This document shows positions 52,365 to 61,544 of a stretch of 64,000 nucleotides of DNA, piece by piece. The position numbers were made by a program, and so were the translations under genes. Source of the DNA: Aquimarina sediminis (GTDB taxonomy: Bacteria; Bacteroidota; Bacteroidia; Flavobacteriales; Flavobacteriaceae); contig NZ_POYJ01000009.1 of assembly GCF_002895435.1 (NCBI RefSeq), forward strand, positions 124,001-188,000, written 5' to 3'. Numbering within the stretch: position 1 is the first letter of the stretch; every line of letters starts with the position of its first letter. Under the pieces are notes generated by a model. It was not told where the DNA came from. It searched no databases and was given only the letters and a program-made list of their open reading frames with translations.

Positions 52365-54029
52365 TTAATCCAATGCAGAATGTAATAGTGATTTTGCATG
52401 AGTTAACGCAGAATCAGAAATATCTTTACCACCTATCATTTCGGCTATTTCTTTGATTCGTTCTTCATCACTTAACAATCTAAGTTGAGTAACAGTAGTA
52501 TTCTGCACATCCTCTTTATAGACTTTATAATGATTCTGCCCATTAGCCGCAATCTGTGGTAAATGAGTAATACTAAAAACCTGTAAGTTTTTACTCATAC
52601 TCATCATCAAATCTGCCATTTTATGCGCAATTTCTCCAGATACTCCAGTATCAATTTCATCAAAAATGATGGTGGGTAATTGTGCATATCCAGATAGAAT
52701 AGACTTTATAGCAATCATAATTCTGGATAACTCTCCTCCAGACGCTACTTTCTTAAGCTCTCCGTAGGTTCCTCCTTTATTAGCAGAAAATAAAAATTCT
52801 AATATTTCTTTCCCGTTGGATAAATATTTTTCTTGCAATTCTAAAGAAGATTGAAATGTAGCATTTGGCATTCCTAAAGCCTTAAGAATACTTTCTAACT
52901 CTTTTATTAATCGAGGAAGAGCTTTGTTTCTTTTTTTATGAATCTTTTCTGCTACTTCATCCAACTGCAATTGAATAGTAGCTATTTCTTTCTTAAGCTT
53001 ATCTATATCTTCAGTGAGAGATTCTGTCTTAGAAACTTTGTCTTGTAATACACCTTGTAAAACGATCAATTCTTCTACACTAGAAACACTATGCTTTACC
53101 TGCAAATTATGTAATAATTGTATCCGTTCGCCTGTACGCTCCAATTGCTCTGGATCTGCCTCTAACTTCTCTAACTCATCTACTAATGATACATTTATAT
53201 CATCTAATTCTATATAAATACTCTGTATTCTTTGAGAAAGCTCTTTTAACTGACCCGAATACGTTTCTATTTTGGATATATTATTTTTAATAGTATTTAA
53301 CTGATCAGAAACTCCTATTTCTTCTCCTGAAGCAATTGAAATAGAACTCGACAATCGTTCTTGAATCTCTTCAATATTATTAAGTTGCTCATATTGCTCT
53401 TCAAGCGCAGGAAGCTCATCAGGTTTAAGTTTTGCTTCATCAAGTTCTTTCAAAAGGAAAGCGTTGTATTCATACTCCTTTGTAAATTCTTCCTGACTAG
53501 CAATAAGTTTATCTACTTCTTTTTGTTTTTCTTTTAATAAACTTAAACCTCTTTTATATGATTTAATCTCTCGATCTGCTCCTGCCAGTGCATCTAATAC
53601 TTCAAATTGAAAATCATTAGAAGTAACTTCTAATGTTTGATGTTGGCTATGAATATCTATTAATCTAACTCCTAATGAAGCGAGTGATTGCAAAGTAACA
53701 GGAGTATCATTTATAAATGCTCTTGATTTCCCTGAAGGAAGAATTTCTCGCCTGATTATGGTTTGATCTTCATAATCAAGTGATTCTTCTTCAAAAAAAG
53801 AAGTCAAATCGTATTTTTGTATCTCAAAAACCCCTTCTATTACACATTTTTGAGAGTTATCCTTTACACTACTAAGATCTGCTCTTTTTCCTATTAATAA
53901 TCCTAAAGCACCCAACAATAAAGATTTACCTGCACCAGTTTCTCCTGTAATGGTAATTAAACCAGAATCGAATGATACTTGTAACTCTTCTATTAAAGCG
54001 AAGTTTTTTATAGAAAGACCTCTTAACAA
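52365..54029 (-). CDS. recN: DNA repair protein RecN
   Basis: A 554-residue SMC-like ATPase of double-strand break repair. Walker A GETGAGKSLLLGALGLLIG, shortened here, the ABC-type signature VASGGELSRIMIAIKS, Walker B PTIIFDEIDTGVSG and long coiled coils (about 155-380) are clear. The start is TTG at 54029, which gives the typical opening LRGLSIKNFALIEE; no ATG or GTG fits. A TATCCTTTG (-7-like, three-base spacer) overlaps the start codon. Confidence 0.95.
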   Translation of the reverse strand: MLRGLSIKNFALIEELQVSFDSGLITITGETGAGKSLLLGALGLLIGKRADLSSVKDNSQKCVIEGVFEIQKYDLTSFFEEESLDYEDQTIIRREILPSGKSRAFINDTPVTLQSLASLGVRLIDIHSQHQTLEVTSNDFQFEVLDALAGADREIKSYKRGLSLLKEKQKEVDKLIASQEEFTKEYEYNAFLLKELDEAKLKPDELPALEEQYEQLNNIEEIQERLSSSISIASGEEIGVSDQLNTIKNNISKIETYSGQLKELSQRIQSIYIELDDINVSLVDELEKLEADPEQLERTGERIQLLHNLQVKHSVSSVEELIVLQGVLQDKVSKTESLTEDIDKLKKEIATIQLQLDEVAEKIHKKRNKALPRLIKELESILKALGMPNATFQSSLELQEKYLSNGKEILEFLFSANKGGTYGELKKVASGGELSRIMIAIKSILSGYAQLPTIIFDEIDTGVSGEIAHKMADLMMSMSKNLQVFSITHLPQIAANGQNHYKVYKEDVQNTTVTQLRLLSDEERIKEIAEMIGGKDISDSALTHAKSLLHSALD

Positions 54030-54155
54030 AGGATAGAAAAAATTTAAAAGTTTTTAAAAAAGTAAAGATACTATAGTTTTGAAAAGATTACATCTGTAAG
54101 TTTCAATTTTTTTTAACTAACAACACCTTCATACTATTGTAGGAGTAAAACCTTC

Positions 54156-55040
54156 CTAGAACTTTATATCTTTCCAGTTTTCTGCATATGTAGGTGCTAT
54201 TCTATTAAGAATTTCAATGGTTTTGGCAATATTCACTGAAGGTCCACCAGAAAGGATACTAGAAATCTCATCAGCTTTAGCATCAAAGAATACTCTCATT
54301 ATATACGAATTAGGTCTTGTATTATGCATTTCCTGAAGCGGCTTCATTGCCTCAGTAATAGTTTCTTTACCTTTTTTAAGGTTATTATGCATCACATCTA
54401 ATCCTTCTCTATGATATGTGTACATTGTTTTTCGGTACCCTTCATAAGTTCCAGACAGAAGGTCGTCATTAAGTCTAAATCTATTTGGATCTTGTTCTCT
54501 TGCCCACCCCAAGGTATTACTACCTTGTGCATTACTAACAATATTTTTGGCTTCTTGATAATACTGAGTTCCACTATTTAACTCAAAAGTATCAGCATCT
54601 ACCCCTAAAATTGTGTATAAATAGAATGCGACTACAGAAATCAAATTAGACTCAAAACTATTTGGGTTATAGTTTAACGGTTGAAACTCCAAATAATCAA
54701 AGTTAAATTGCTTATCGTTTACATTAAAGATAGTAGTAGAATAACCAGATCCATATACAGGTCGAGATGCTTGCACCTGAATAGTTGCTGAAAAAGCATC
54801 ATTATCATAACTACTTATTGTAATAAAGAAACTACAATTGATCCTTTCTTCGGTACGATAATCTACAGCGGTCCATTTTGTATTATTAATAAACTCAGTT
54901 AATGAACGCTCTAAGGTTTTAAATACTTGCAAATTAGGATTTCCTGTTTGCTCCGCATTTACAGCCACAGTAGCATTAAACTCCTGGGCATTACCATTTA
55001 AACCAACTATAAGTATTATGACAAGAAATAACTTATTCAT
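54156..55040 (-). CDS. porD: DUF4835 protein (type IX secretion PorD-like)
   Basis: A 294-residue periplasmic protein with a signal peptide (MNKLFLVIILIVGLNGNAQ). Blocks EFNATVAVNAEQTGNPNLQVF, LISVVAFYLYTILGVDADTFE and LGWAREQDPNRFRLNDDLLSG, quoted in part, match the DUF4835 family, renamed PorD for its link to type IX secretion. It lies downstream of coaBC and overlaps it by 8 bp, in the usual flavobacterial order with bamD and rpoZ. The symbol is by family and synteny. Confidence 0.85.
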   Translation of the reverse strand: MNKLFLVIILIVGLNGNAQEFNATVAVNAEQTGNPNLQVFKTLERSLTEFINNTKWTAVDYRTEERINCSFFITISSYDNDAFSATIQVQASRPVYGSGYSTTIFNVNDKQFNFDYLEFQPLNYNPNSFESNLISVVAFYLYTILGVDADTFELNSGTQYYQEAKNIVSNAQGSNTLGWAREQDPNRFRLNDDLLSGTYEGYRKTMYTYHREGLDVMHNNLKKGKETITEAMKPLQEMHNTRPNSYIMRVFFDAKADEISSILSGGPSVNIAKTIEILNRIAPTYAENWKDIKF

Positions 55041-56244
55041 CCTTTAATGTGTTAATTTCATTAAATATATCTTGTGCAACTTCTGACTTTGCTTTTAAGT
55101 CAAACGCTTTAATCTCCAATTTATGATTAATTAGACTTACTTTATTTGTTTTCCCTTTAAAGCCTGCTCCTTTATCATTAAGAGAATTAAGGACTATTAA
55201 ATCTAAATTTTTACTTTTTAATTTATTCTTAGCGTTCTCTTCTTCATTTTCAGTTTCCAAAGCAAAGCCTACCAAAAATTGTTTTTGCTTCTGTCCTCCC
55301 ATCCATTTCAGGATATCATCGGTTCGCTCTAACTGAATAGAAAACTCTGTGTCTTTCTTTTTTATTTTTTGATTTGCTATATTTTTAGGTCTATAATCTG
55401 CAACAGCTGCAGATGCGATTGCTATATCACAATTATCATACAGTGATACAACGGCTTCATACATATCCTTTGCACTAAACACATTAACGACATTAATAAG
55501 TGCATGATCAACCTTAAGAGAAGATGGCCCCAAAACCAAATTTACCTGGGCTCCTAAATTGGCCGCAGTTTTTGCCAACTCTATACCCATCCTTCCGCTA
55601 GAGTGATTACCTATAAACCTAACAGGATCTATTGCTTCATAAGTAGGACCAGCGGTTATTAAAACGGTTTGATTTTTTAATGGTAGTTTTTTTAAAATAT
55701 CTTTTGCTATAAACTCTACAATAGTTTCTGGTTCTGCCATTCGTCCTTGCCCGACAAGACCACTTGCCAGCTCACCCGATTCTGAAGGAATCATAATATT
55801 TCCAAACTCTTGTAGCTTCTCAAAAGAATTATTAGCTGATGGGTGTTTGTACATATCCAAATCCATTGCTGGAGCAAAGTACACAGGACACTTTGCAGAT
55901 AAATATGTAGCTAACAACAGATTATCGCTAGCCCCGGCAGTCATTTTAGATAATGTATTTGCCGTAGCAGGAGCTATAACCATAATATCTGCCCATAACC
56001 CCAAATCCACATGGTTATTCCATACAGCATTCTCATCTTTTTCATCATAAAAAGATGAGTGCACGGGGTTTTTAGACAAAGTAGATAAAGTAAGCGGTGT
56101 TACAAAATCTTTGGCAGCAGGAGTCATTATGACTTTTACTTCTGCACTCGCCTTAACAAACAAACGAACCAAACTTGCTGTTTTATAAGCAGCAATTCCA
56201 GCGGTGATACCTATTAAAACTTTTTTACCGCTTAAAACAGACAT
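55033..56244 (-). CDS. coaBC: Bifunctional phosphopantothenoylcysteine decarboxylase/synthase
   Basis: A 403-residue fusion. The N-terminal CoaC flavoprotein (about residues 1-180: GKKVLIGITAGIAAYKTASL, then MTPAAKDFVTPLTL, PAMDLDMYKHP) decarboxylates, and the C-terminal CoaB (about 185-400: VLITAGPTYEAIDPVRFIGN, SGRMGIELAKTA, DYRPKN, NLDLIVLNSLND) joins phosphopantothenate to cysteine. Both domains are complete. It is four bases from rpoZ upstream and overlaps porD downstream. Confidence 0.95.
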   Translation of the reverse strand: MSVLSGKKVLIGITAGIAAYKTASLVRLFVKASAEVKVIMTPAAKDFVTPLTLSTLSKNPVHSSFYDEKDENAVWNNHVDLGLWADIMVIAPATANTLSKMTAGASDNLLLATYLSAKCPVYFAPAMDLDMYKHPSANNSFEKLQEFGNIMIPSESGELASGLVGQGRMAEPETIVEFIAKDILKKLPLKNQTVLITAGPTYEAIDPVRFIGNHSSGRMGIELAKTAANLGAQVNLVLGPSSLKVDHALINVVNVFSAKDMYEAVVSLYDNCDIAIASAAVADYRPKNIANQKIKKKDTEFSIQLERTDDILKWMGGQKQKQFLVGFALETENEEENAKNKLKSKNLDLIVLNSLNDKGAGFKGKTNKVSLINHKLEIKAFDLKAKSEVAQDIFNEINTLKDE

Positions 56245-56248
56245 AAAC

Positions 56249-56581
56249 TTATAGAGATTCTGTGTCTTTTTTCGTATTTCTATGATAGATTTTACCTTCT
56301 AACCATTCTTGCACAGCCAAGGCATGAGGTTTAGGTAATCTTTCGTAAAACTTAGAAACTTCGATCTGCTCCTTGTTTTCAAAAATCTCTTCTAAACTAT
56401 CATTATATGTAGCAAATTCATCTAATTTTTCTAGAAGCTCTTTCTTAATATCTGTATTAATCTGAGTTGCTCTTTTTGATATTACCGATATAGCCTCATA
56501 TATATTATCTGTTGGCTGATCAATACGGTTCTTATCAATAGTAGTTGTGTTTACCGGCGCATTGCTTTTTTTCAAATCCAT
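56249..56581 (-). CDS. rpoZ: RNA polymerase omega subunit
   Basis: A 110-residue small RNA polymerase subunit of the Rpb6/omega family. The conserved core NIYEAISVISKRATQINTDIK, shortened here, lies in residues 26-45, followed by a Bacteroidota-specific C-terminal extension. It is placed between bamD and coaBC, the arrangement usual in Flavobacteriia. Confidence 0.9.
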   Translation of the reverse strand: MDLKKSNAPVNTTTIDKNRIDQPTDNIYEAISVISKRATQINTDIKKELLEKLDEFATYNDSLEEIFENKEQIEVSKFYERLPKPHALAVQEWLEGKIYHRNTKKDTESL

Positions 56582-56596
56582 CTTCTACTTTATTTT

Positions 56597-57391
56597 CTAT
56601 TTATATTCTTCTAATCTTGTCTTAATATCTTCTCCTAATTCATCTGCCTTCTCTAGATATTCTCCTTCTGTTTTGTAGTATTTCTTATAACTATTATAAT
56701 ACCCTTGAGCTACATTTAATCGCTCTTCTACCAAACTTTCATAACTACCTATAGCCAATAAATACTCAGACTCTAATTTGTAATATAATACTTTTTCTCT
56801 AAAGGATGATCCAGGATAGTCTACAAGGTAATTGTCAAATGCTGAAATCGCAACTTTATAGTTCTCTCTATGATGAAACTGTTTTGCTATTTCGTAAGCT
56901 TTTTTCTCCTTCTTCGTTCTAAGTTCTGCTACTAATTTATTTGCTTCTTCTAAGTTTTCACTTTCAGGATATTCGTTAATATAAGCCTGAAGCTTTTCTA
57001 TAGCTTTAGTTGTTTCTTCTTGATCTAAACTATATCTTGGAGAAAGATGATAATAACTTTTGGCTCCTTTGTATGATGCTTCCTCTCTTTTCTCACTTTT
57101 GGGATAGGACTTAGCGTATCTTTCAAACTGATATCCAGACAAGTAATAATCTTCTAACTGATAATATGTATCAGCATAGTAGTACATAATTCTTTCTGCC
57201 TGTGGCTTACCTCTATACAAAGGAACTATCTGTTCAAAAAGCCGTAAAGCCTTTTTGTACTTTCCTTCTTTATACAAATCCTCAGCAGTCTTATACTTTG
57301 CAGTTATATCCTCGCCTCTTACTATTTTTTGATACTCACTACAAGAGCCTAATAATAATACAACAGCAAGCAAATACAATAATCTCTTCAT
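56597..57391 (-). CDS. bamD: Outer-membrane protein assembly lipoprotein BamD
   Basis: A 264-residue lipoprotein (MKRLLYLLAVVLLLGSCSEY, lipobox LGSC) with a chain of TPR-like helices such as AEDLYKEGKYKKALRLFEQI, RIMYYYADTYYQLEDYYLSG and AISAFDNYLVDYPGS. BamD is the essential partner of BamA in inserting outer-membrane barrels. It heads the bamD-rpoZ-coaBC-porD operon behind a -7 element 20 nt upstream. Confidence 0.93.
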   Translation of the reverse strand: MKRLLYLLAVVLLLGSCSEYQKIVRGEDITAKYKTAEDLYKEGKYKKALRLFEQIVPLYRGKPQAERIMYYYADTYYQLEDYYLSGYQFERYAKSYPKSEKREEASYKGAKSYYHLSPRYSLDQEETTKAIEKLQAYINEYPESENLEEANKLVAELRTKKEKKAYEIAKQFHHRENYKVAISAFDNYLVDYPGSSFREKVLYYKLESEYLLAIGSYESLVEERLNVAQGYYNSYKKYYKTEGEYLEKADELGEDIKTRLEEYK

Positions 57392-57410
57392 ATCTTAAAA
57401 AAACATCTGG

Positions 57411-57418
57411 CAAAAGTA
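57411..57418 (-). promoter_or_regulatory. -7 promoter element for the bamD operon
   Basis: The minus strand reads TACTTTTG, a perfect TAnnTTTG, 19 nt upstream of the bamD ATG. Confidence 0.5.
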
Positions 57419-57623
57419 TATATTTCTGCCGTATTACAAAAACTTTAGTTCATTCAATTCATCTGTCTTTATTTATTATCCGTATAAACAGGTAGAATTA
57501 CCCTCATTAATAATTTGGTATACATCTACCACATCAATTCAGGTTCATTTCAATAACTACACAATTAGGAAGGTGTTGCAGGATCTAATTATTTTTAACA
57601 TTCTTAAAAGTTGTCTTTTTGTA

Positions 57624-58550
57624 TCAACTGGATTTACTGGCAAAAGTTTTATCAAGGTTATTATGATCCAGAATTGTATGCCCTTCATCATCATAATGAA
57701 ATGCTGGAACAAAACGTTGGTCAATTTTTAGATTTTTTAAAACATATGAATGTACTTGATGAACTTCCTGAGCAAAGGATTCATCATAATAACTTGCTAA
57801 TATTAATATTTCTCCTTTTAAGTTTTGTAACTCTTCTCTATCAATTTTTTTGAGCGGACTCAACTCATCTATAGGGTGCACAACAGTCCAAGTAGTTGGC
57901 AAATATGTGATTGAATTTCGCTCTAACTTAAGACTAAAGAAGTTGTTCACAAATTTTTTACCCTTATCCTCCTGAGATAGCGCTAATGTAGCTTCTATTT
58001 TAGGACGAATCATCACATTAGCACTTCTACTCATCAATCTAAACATAATACAATCCATCCCATTATGCTTTCTTACTACTACACTACTACTAAACCTAAT
58101 ATTTGCTCTTGGTTTAGAAAACCTACCATACAATAGCCCTGTAATAAATGAGAAGCTTAATAATCCTATAAGTGCTTCAAAAGAAGATATAATTCCAAAA
58201 ATAACACCTTTGGGAGCCATCGCACCATACCCTACAGTGGTAATTGTCTGAGCAGAAAAAAAGAAAGCATTAAGGAAATCCTTAAAAACATCTCCAGTTG
58301 ATTCTGTTATATTTGATATTCCTAAAAATGTATAGATTATTGCAAATAAAGAATTAATCAGAGTATACCCTAGGATTACCCACAAGAAAAACTTAGTCCA
58401 ACTAATACTAATTAAATAGTTATAACTTTCTGACAAGGAGCTTGGTCTATTTACATGTTTTATATTAAAAGAACCATCTTGATTGATAAACCGTTTGGCG
58501 TATCTATTTGAAGACTTACCTACTCCTGGATCTTTTACTTTTTTAGCCAT
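57624..58550 (-). CDS. Inward-rectifier-type potassium channel (KirBac-like)
   Basis: A 308-residue two-helix K+ channel. Helix M1 lies near residues 52-75, the pore loop with selectivity filter TITTVGYGAMAP follows, then M2 (about 115-140) and the cytoplasmic Kir beta-sandwich (RANIRFSSSVVVRKHNGMDCIMFRL, quoted in part; TWTVVHPIDELSPL). The slide-helix region is rich in charged residues. KirBac channels respond to lipids and pH. It is the third gene of the DUF6913-dapA-Kir run, 15 bp after dapA, which is an unusual placement. Confidence 0.9.
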   Translation of the reverse strand: MAKKVKDPGVGKSSNRYAKRFINQDGSFNIKHVNRPSSLSESYNYLISISWTKFFLWVILGYTLINSLFAIIYTFLGISNITESTGDVFKDFLNAFFFSAQTITTVGYGAMAPKGVIFGIISSFEALIGLLSFSFITGLLYGRFSKPRANIRFSSSVVVRKHNGMDCIMFRLMSRSANVMIRPKIEATLALSQEDKGKKFVNNFFSLKLERNSITYLPTTWTVVHPIDELSPLKKIDREELQNLKGEILILASYYDESFAQEVHQVHSYVLKNLKIDQRFVPAFHYDDEGHTILDHNNLDKTFASKSS

Positions 58551-58565
58551 CTCTTCTGAAAGCTA

Positions 58566-59438
58566 TTAATTCTGAACAAACTCTTCTATTCTTTTTGCTA
58601 AATCCTGAGAAACAGGAATTAACGGCAAACGAAGATTATCTTCACACACTCCCTTGACCTTTAAAATATTTTTTATTCCGGCAGGATTCCCTTCTTCAAA
58701 AGCATAATCCAAAACAGGAAGAAGTTTATAAAAAGTATCGAATGCTTTTTTTGTTTGCCCTGACAACCCAAGCCGTATCATTTCAGAAAACTCTTCTGGA
58801 AATCCTTGCCCTATCACACTTATTACACCGTCTCCACCAGCAGCCACAGCTGGTAATGCCAATGCATCATCACCTGAAATTACCAAAAACCCTTCTGGTC
58901 TATCTTTTATTATTCTAAGAACTTGGGTAAAATCTCCAACCGCCTCTTTTATACCGATAATATTGTCTAATTTGGCAAGGCGCAATGTCGTTTCTGCAGT
59001 CATGTTCGTAGCTGTTCTCGAAGGTACATTATATAACAAAACAGGTAATGGTGTGATATCATTAATACTTTTGTAATGCTGAAAAATCCCTTCTTGACTA
59101 GGTCTGTTATACATAGGAACCACAGATAATATTGCCGCAAAATCTAAAGAACTCACTTCTTTAATTTCATCAATAATCGCTGCAGTATCATTTCCACCAA
59201 CACCTATAACAAGAGGAAGTCTTTTATCATTCACCTCTATAATATGTGCTATTAAACTCTTTTTCTCTTCTTTAGTAATTGTAGCCGATTCAGCAGTAGT
59301 TCCAAGTACCACAAGGTATTCTACTCCTCCTTTTATACAAAAATCAACTAATGATGTAACTCCTTTATAATCTATCGATCCATCTTTATTAAAAGGAGTT
59401 ACTAATGCTACTCCTGTTCCTCTAAGAAAATCACTCAT
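58566..59438 (-). CDS. dapA: 4-hydroxy-tetrahydrodipicolinate synthase
   Basis: A 290-residue TIM-barrel aldolase that condenses pyruvate and aspartate semialdehyde, committing to lysine and diaminopimelate. The Schiff-base Lys is in IIGIKEAVGDFTQV, the catalytic Tyr in VLLYNVPSRTATNM, and GTTAESATITKEEK marks the substrate site. It starts one base after the DUF6913 stop codon. Confidence 0.96.
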   Translation of the reverse strand: MSDFLRGTGVALVTPFNKDGSIDYKGVTSLVDFCIKGGVEYLVVLGTTAESATITKEEKKSLIAHIIEVNDKRLPLVIGVGGNDTAAIIDEIKEVSSLDFAAILSVVPMYNRPSQEGIFQHYKSINDITPLPVLLYNVPSRTATNMTAETTLRLAKLDNIIGIKEAVGDFTQVLRIIKDRPEGFLVISGDDALALPAVAAGGDGVISVIGQGFPEEFSEMIRLGLSGQTKKAFDTFYKLLPVLDYAFEEGNPAGIKNILKVKGVCEDNLRLPLIPVSQDLAKRIEEFVQN

Positions 59439-59439
59439 G

Positions 59440-59961
59440 CTATATAATCTGTAAAATTTTTAAATATTTCTTAAGTTCTGATATAAAAAGATTTGTATCA
59501 TTAGTAGTAGCTCCAATAATTAAGTCATTAATACGGTTGTCTACAGCCGCAAAACCAACTTTAAATTTGGCTTTTGATGCTGCAGCTACATAGTTTAACT
59601 CTATCGAATCTTCTTCATAAAAGTTAATCAAGACATCGTAATCTTCATTTATAAAATCAAGTAAAGAATTACTTTTTACAGCACCGCTCATTCCAAAGCT
59701 TTTGTCGCTGTAATAAGCAGCATCCTTATCATCTACAACGTCTTTATGATCTTCTTTATAGCCTAATACTTTTAGTTTTTCTGACTTAACCCCTAATTCA
59801 TTTGCTAGTTTCAATAACGAAACAATATTAATAGATTGGGATGCGTCAATAAGAACAGCAAGTGTTTTAAGATTAGAAATTTTTTGATCAGTATTTCTTT
59901 TTCCTAAATGCGTTTCTATATTTTTTTTTATTGCATTCCTCTTAAGGCCTTTTAAAATCAT
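59440..59961 (-). CDS. DUF6913-family protein
   Basis: A 173-residue soluble protein with alternating strand/helix pattern (LAVLIDASQSINIVSLLKLA; VLINFYEEDSIELNYVAAAS; VGFAAVDNRINDLIIG), matching DUF6913 of Bacteroidota. Function unknown. Its stop is one base from dapA, so the two are cotranscribed from the -7 element at 59985-59992. Confidence 0.82.
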   Translation of the reverse strand: MILKGLKRNAIKKNIETHLGKRNTDQKISNLKTLAVLIDASQSINIVSLLKLANELGVKSEKLKVLGYKEDHKDVVDDKDAAYYSDKSFGMSGAVKSNSLLDFINEDYDVLINFYEEDSIELNYVAAASKAKFKVGFAAVDNRINDLIIGATTNDTNLFISELKKYLKILQII

Positions 59962-59984
59962 TTATTAAAAAAATTAATAAGCCA

Positions 59985-59992
59985 CAAATGTA
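59985..59992 (-). promoter_or_regulatory. -7 promoter element for the DUF6913-dapA-Kir operon
   Basis: The minus strand reads TACATTTG, a perfect TAnnTTTG, 23 nt upstream of the DUF6913 ATG. Confidence 0.5.
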
Positions 59993-60079
59993 GCTATTTT
60001 ACAATTTAAAATCATCTGGTACTCTTCAAGAAAAAGAGAAAAGTTTAATAATTAAACAACATAGTAATTTTTGTTAAAT

Positions 60080-60784
60080 CTAAAAATATTTATCGTCAAA
60101 TTCTTTTTTATTCTTTGGTTTTGTTTCAATAAAAAAAACGGTAAACAGGAAAATCCCTAATATTTCTGTGATATTTATGAGCACAGTAAACACAGTACTA
60201 TAATAATACAATTCATTTATTGGCAAAAGTGCATCTACAAACAAAGTACAACAAGCTGCAATAAAAAGGTAAATCAACTTCTCATATTTATCTGCGACAT
60301 AAACAAAGAAACAAACAACAACAAACATCAGAAGACTAACTATTATTAAAATCATAGACCCAATAGAATTAGTCATTTTGGGCAAAATTAAATCTACAAT
60401 TGAAAAAACTAAATACCCAATCAAAACTGTACTCAGTATGACCGGCACTGCCAATAGTGTTTTTAAATTTACATCTCCTTTTGAGATAAACCTCTTTAAC
60501 AAAAGAATACATAGTACATAAAAAAGAGAAATCAGCAGGGCAATAACCGTATAGTACTTAGCAAAGTCCAGAGATATAAAAATGTCGGTGACAATAATTA
60601 AAAGCATACATACTACAAACAAAAAAGCAGGTTTTTTGGCATGTTTTAAATATATAAAAACTAATGACAGAGGTACAATTGGCTTGACATACACTAATAC
60701 CCATTTATCAAAAAACAAAACAGCACATATAACTGCTAAAAAAGAGATATAGAAAAACAAGTATGTGAAATCTGTTTTTTTCAA
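60080..60784 (-). CDS. YhhN-like membrane protein, copy 1
   Basis: A 234-residue protein with about eight hydrophobic helices. VYVKPIVPLSLVFIYLKH, TDIFISLDFAKYYTVIALL and SIVDLILPKM resemble the YhhN family (TMEM86/lysoplasmalogenase-like), but key residues are not confirmed. The start is TTG: an in-frame stop 9 nt upstream excludes others. The same protein type follows at 60849-61544, sharing about a quarter of residues by eye; they appear to be tandem paralogs. Confidence 0.65.
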   Translation of the reverse strand: MKKTDFTYLFFYISFLAVICAVLFFDKWVLVYVKPIVPLSLVFIYLKHAKKPAFLFVVCMLLIIVTDIFISLDFAKYYTVIALLISLFYVLCILLLKRFISKGDVNLKTLLAVPVILSTVLIGYLVFSIVDLILPKMTNSIGSMILIIVSLLMFVVVCFFVYVADKYEKLIYLFIAACCTLFVDALLPINELYYYSTVFTVLINITEILGIFLFTVFFIETKPKNKKEFDDKYF

Positions 60785-60848
60785 AAGATTTTAAAGTATT
60801 TAAGAGCCATAGATAGGCAGGTTTTTTTGACTATAATATATTTTATTT

Positions 60849-61544
60849 TCACAAGTAATCATCATTAACAGGAGTTAAAGATTGTTGTTCGATAAAAAAT
60901 TTGATTAAAAAATATTGTCCGGAAATCTGAAGAAAGTTAGCTATTAGAACAAATACCTCTAAAAAAACATATAAACTATTAAGTGCTGTAATAATATTAA
61001 CAATCAAAAAACAAGAAGCTGCCACCATTAAAGAAGAACTCACTACTGTTTTACTATTCAGATAAATATAATAACACACTCCTATAAAGACAGTAAAGCA
61101 AACAATAAGAATAAACAGATATACTCCATCATCATGCACTTGAGGTAAAATCAAATCTGCCACCGAAAACAAAACATAAACAATCAGTACCATTGTAATT
61201 AGCAATTGAATTGTAAAAATTTTCTTAAGACGAACTTTAATTCTTTTAAAACTTTTCCATAACAAAACAATATTAAGGATATAATAAACAGAAAGAAGAA
61301 TATTAAGCACCCTAAAATACTTCACAAAATCTTTAGCAGTCAGCACCTCTATAACCATAATCAAAAGCATGGTTACTATTACCAAATAGTTTTTTTGTTT
61401 TGTCTTTATCAGATATATAACACATAATGCAACAACAACGAGAGGTTTAAAAACAACAATAAGTCTATCTGCAAAAACAGAAGTCATCAGAGTAAGTATC
61501 CCTGTAATGTAAAACAATTGATATACTAACTTCTCTACGCTCAA
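60849..61544 (-). CDS. YhhN-like membrane protein, copy 2
   Basis: A 231-residue eight-helix protein like its neighbour: VVFKPLVVVALCVIYLIKT, EVLTAKDFVKYFRVLNILL and FSVADLILPQVHDD line up with the corresponding parts of copy 1. It starts at a TTG; an in-frame TAA six nt upstream leaves no alternative. Proximity and similar layout suggest duplication followed by divergence. Function not assigned. Confidence 0.63.
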   Translation of the reverse strand: MSVEKLVYQLFYITGILTLMTSVFADRLIVVFKPLVVVALCVIYLIKTKQKNYLVIVTMLLIMVIEVLTAKDFVKYFRVLNILLSVYYILNIVLLWKSFKRIKVRLKKIFTIQLLITMVLIVYVLFSVADLILPQVHDDGVYLFILIVCFTVFIGVCYYIYLNSKTVVSSSLMVAASCFLIVNIITALNSLYVFLEVFVLIANFLQISGQYFLIKFFIEQQSLTPVNDDYL

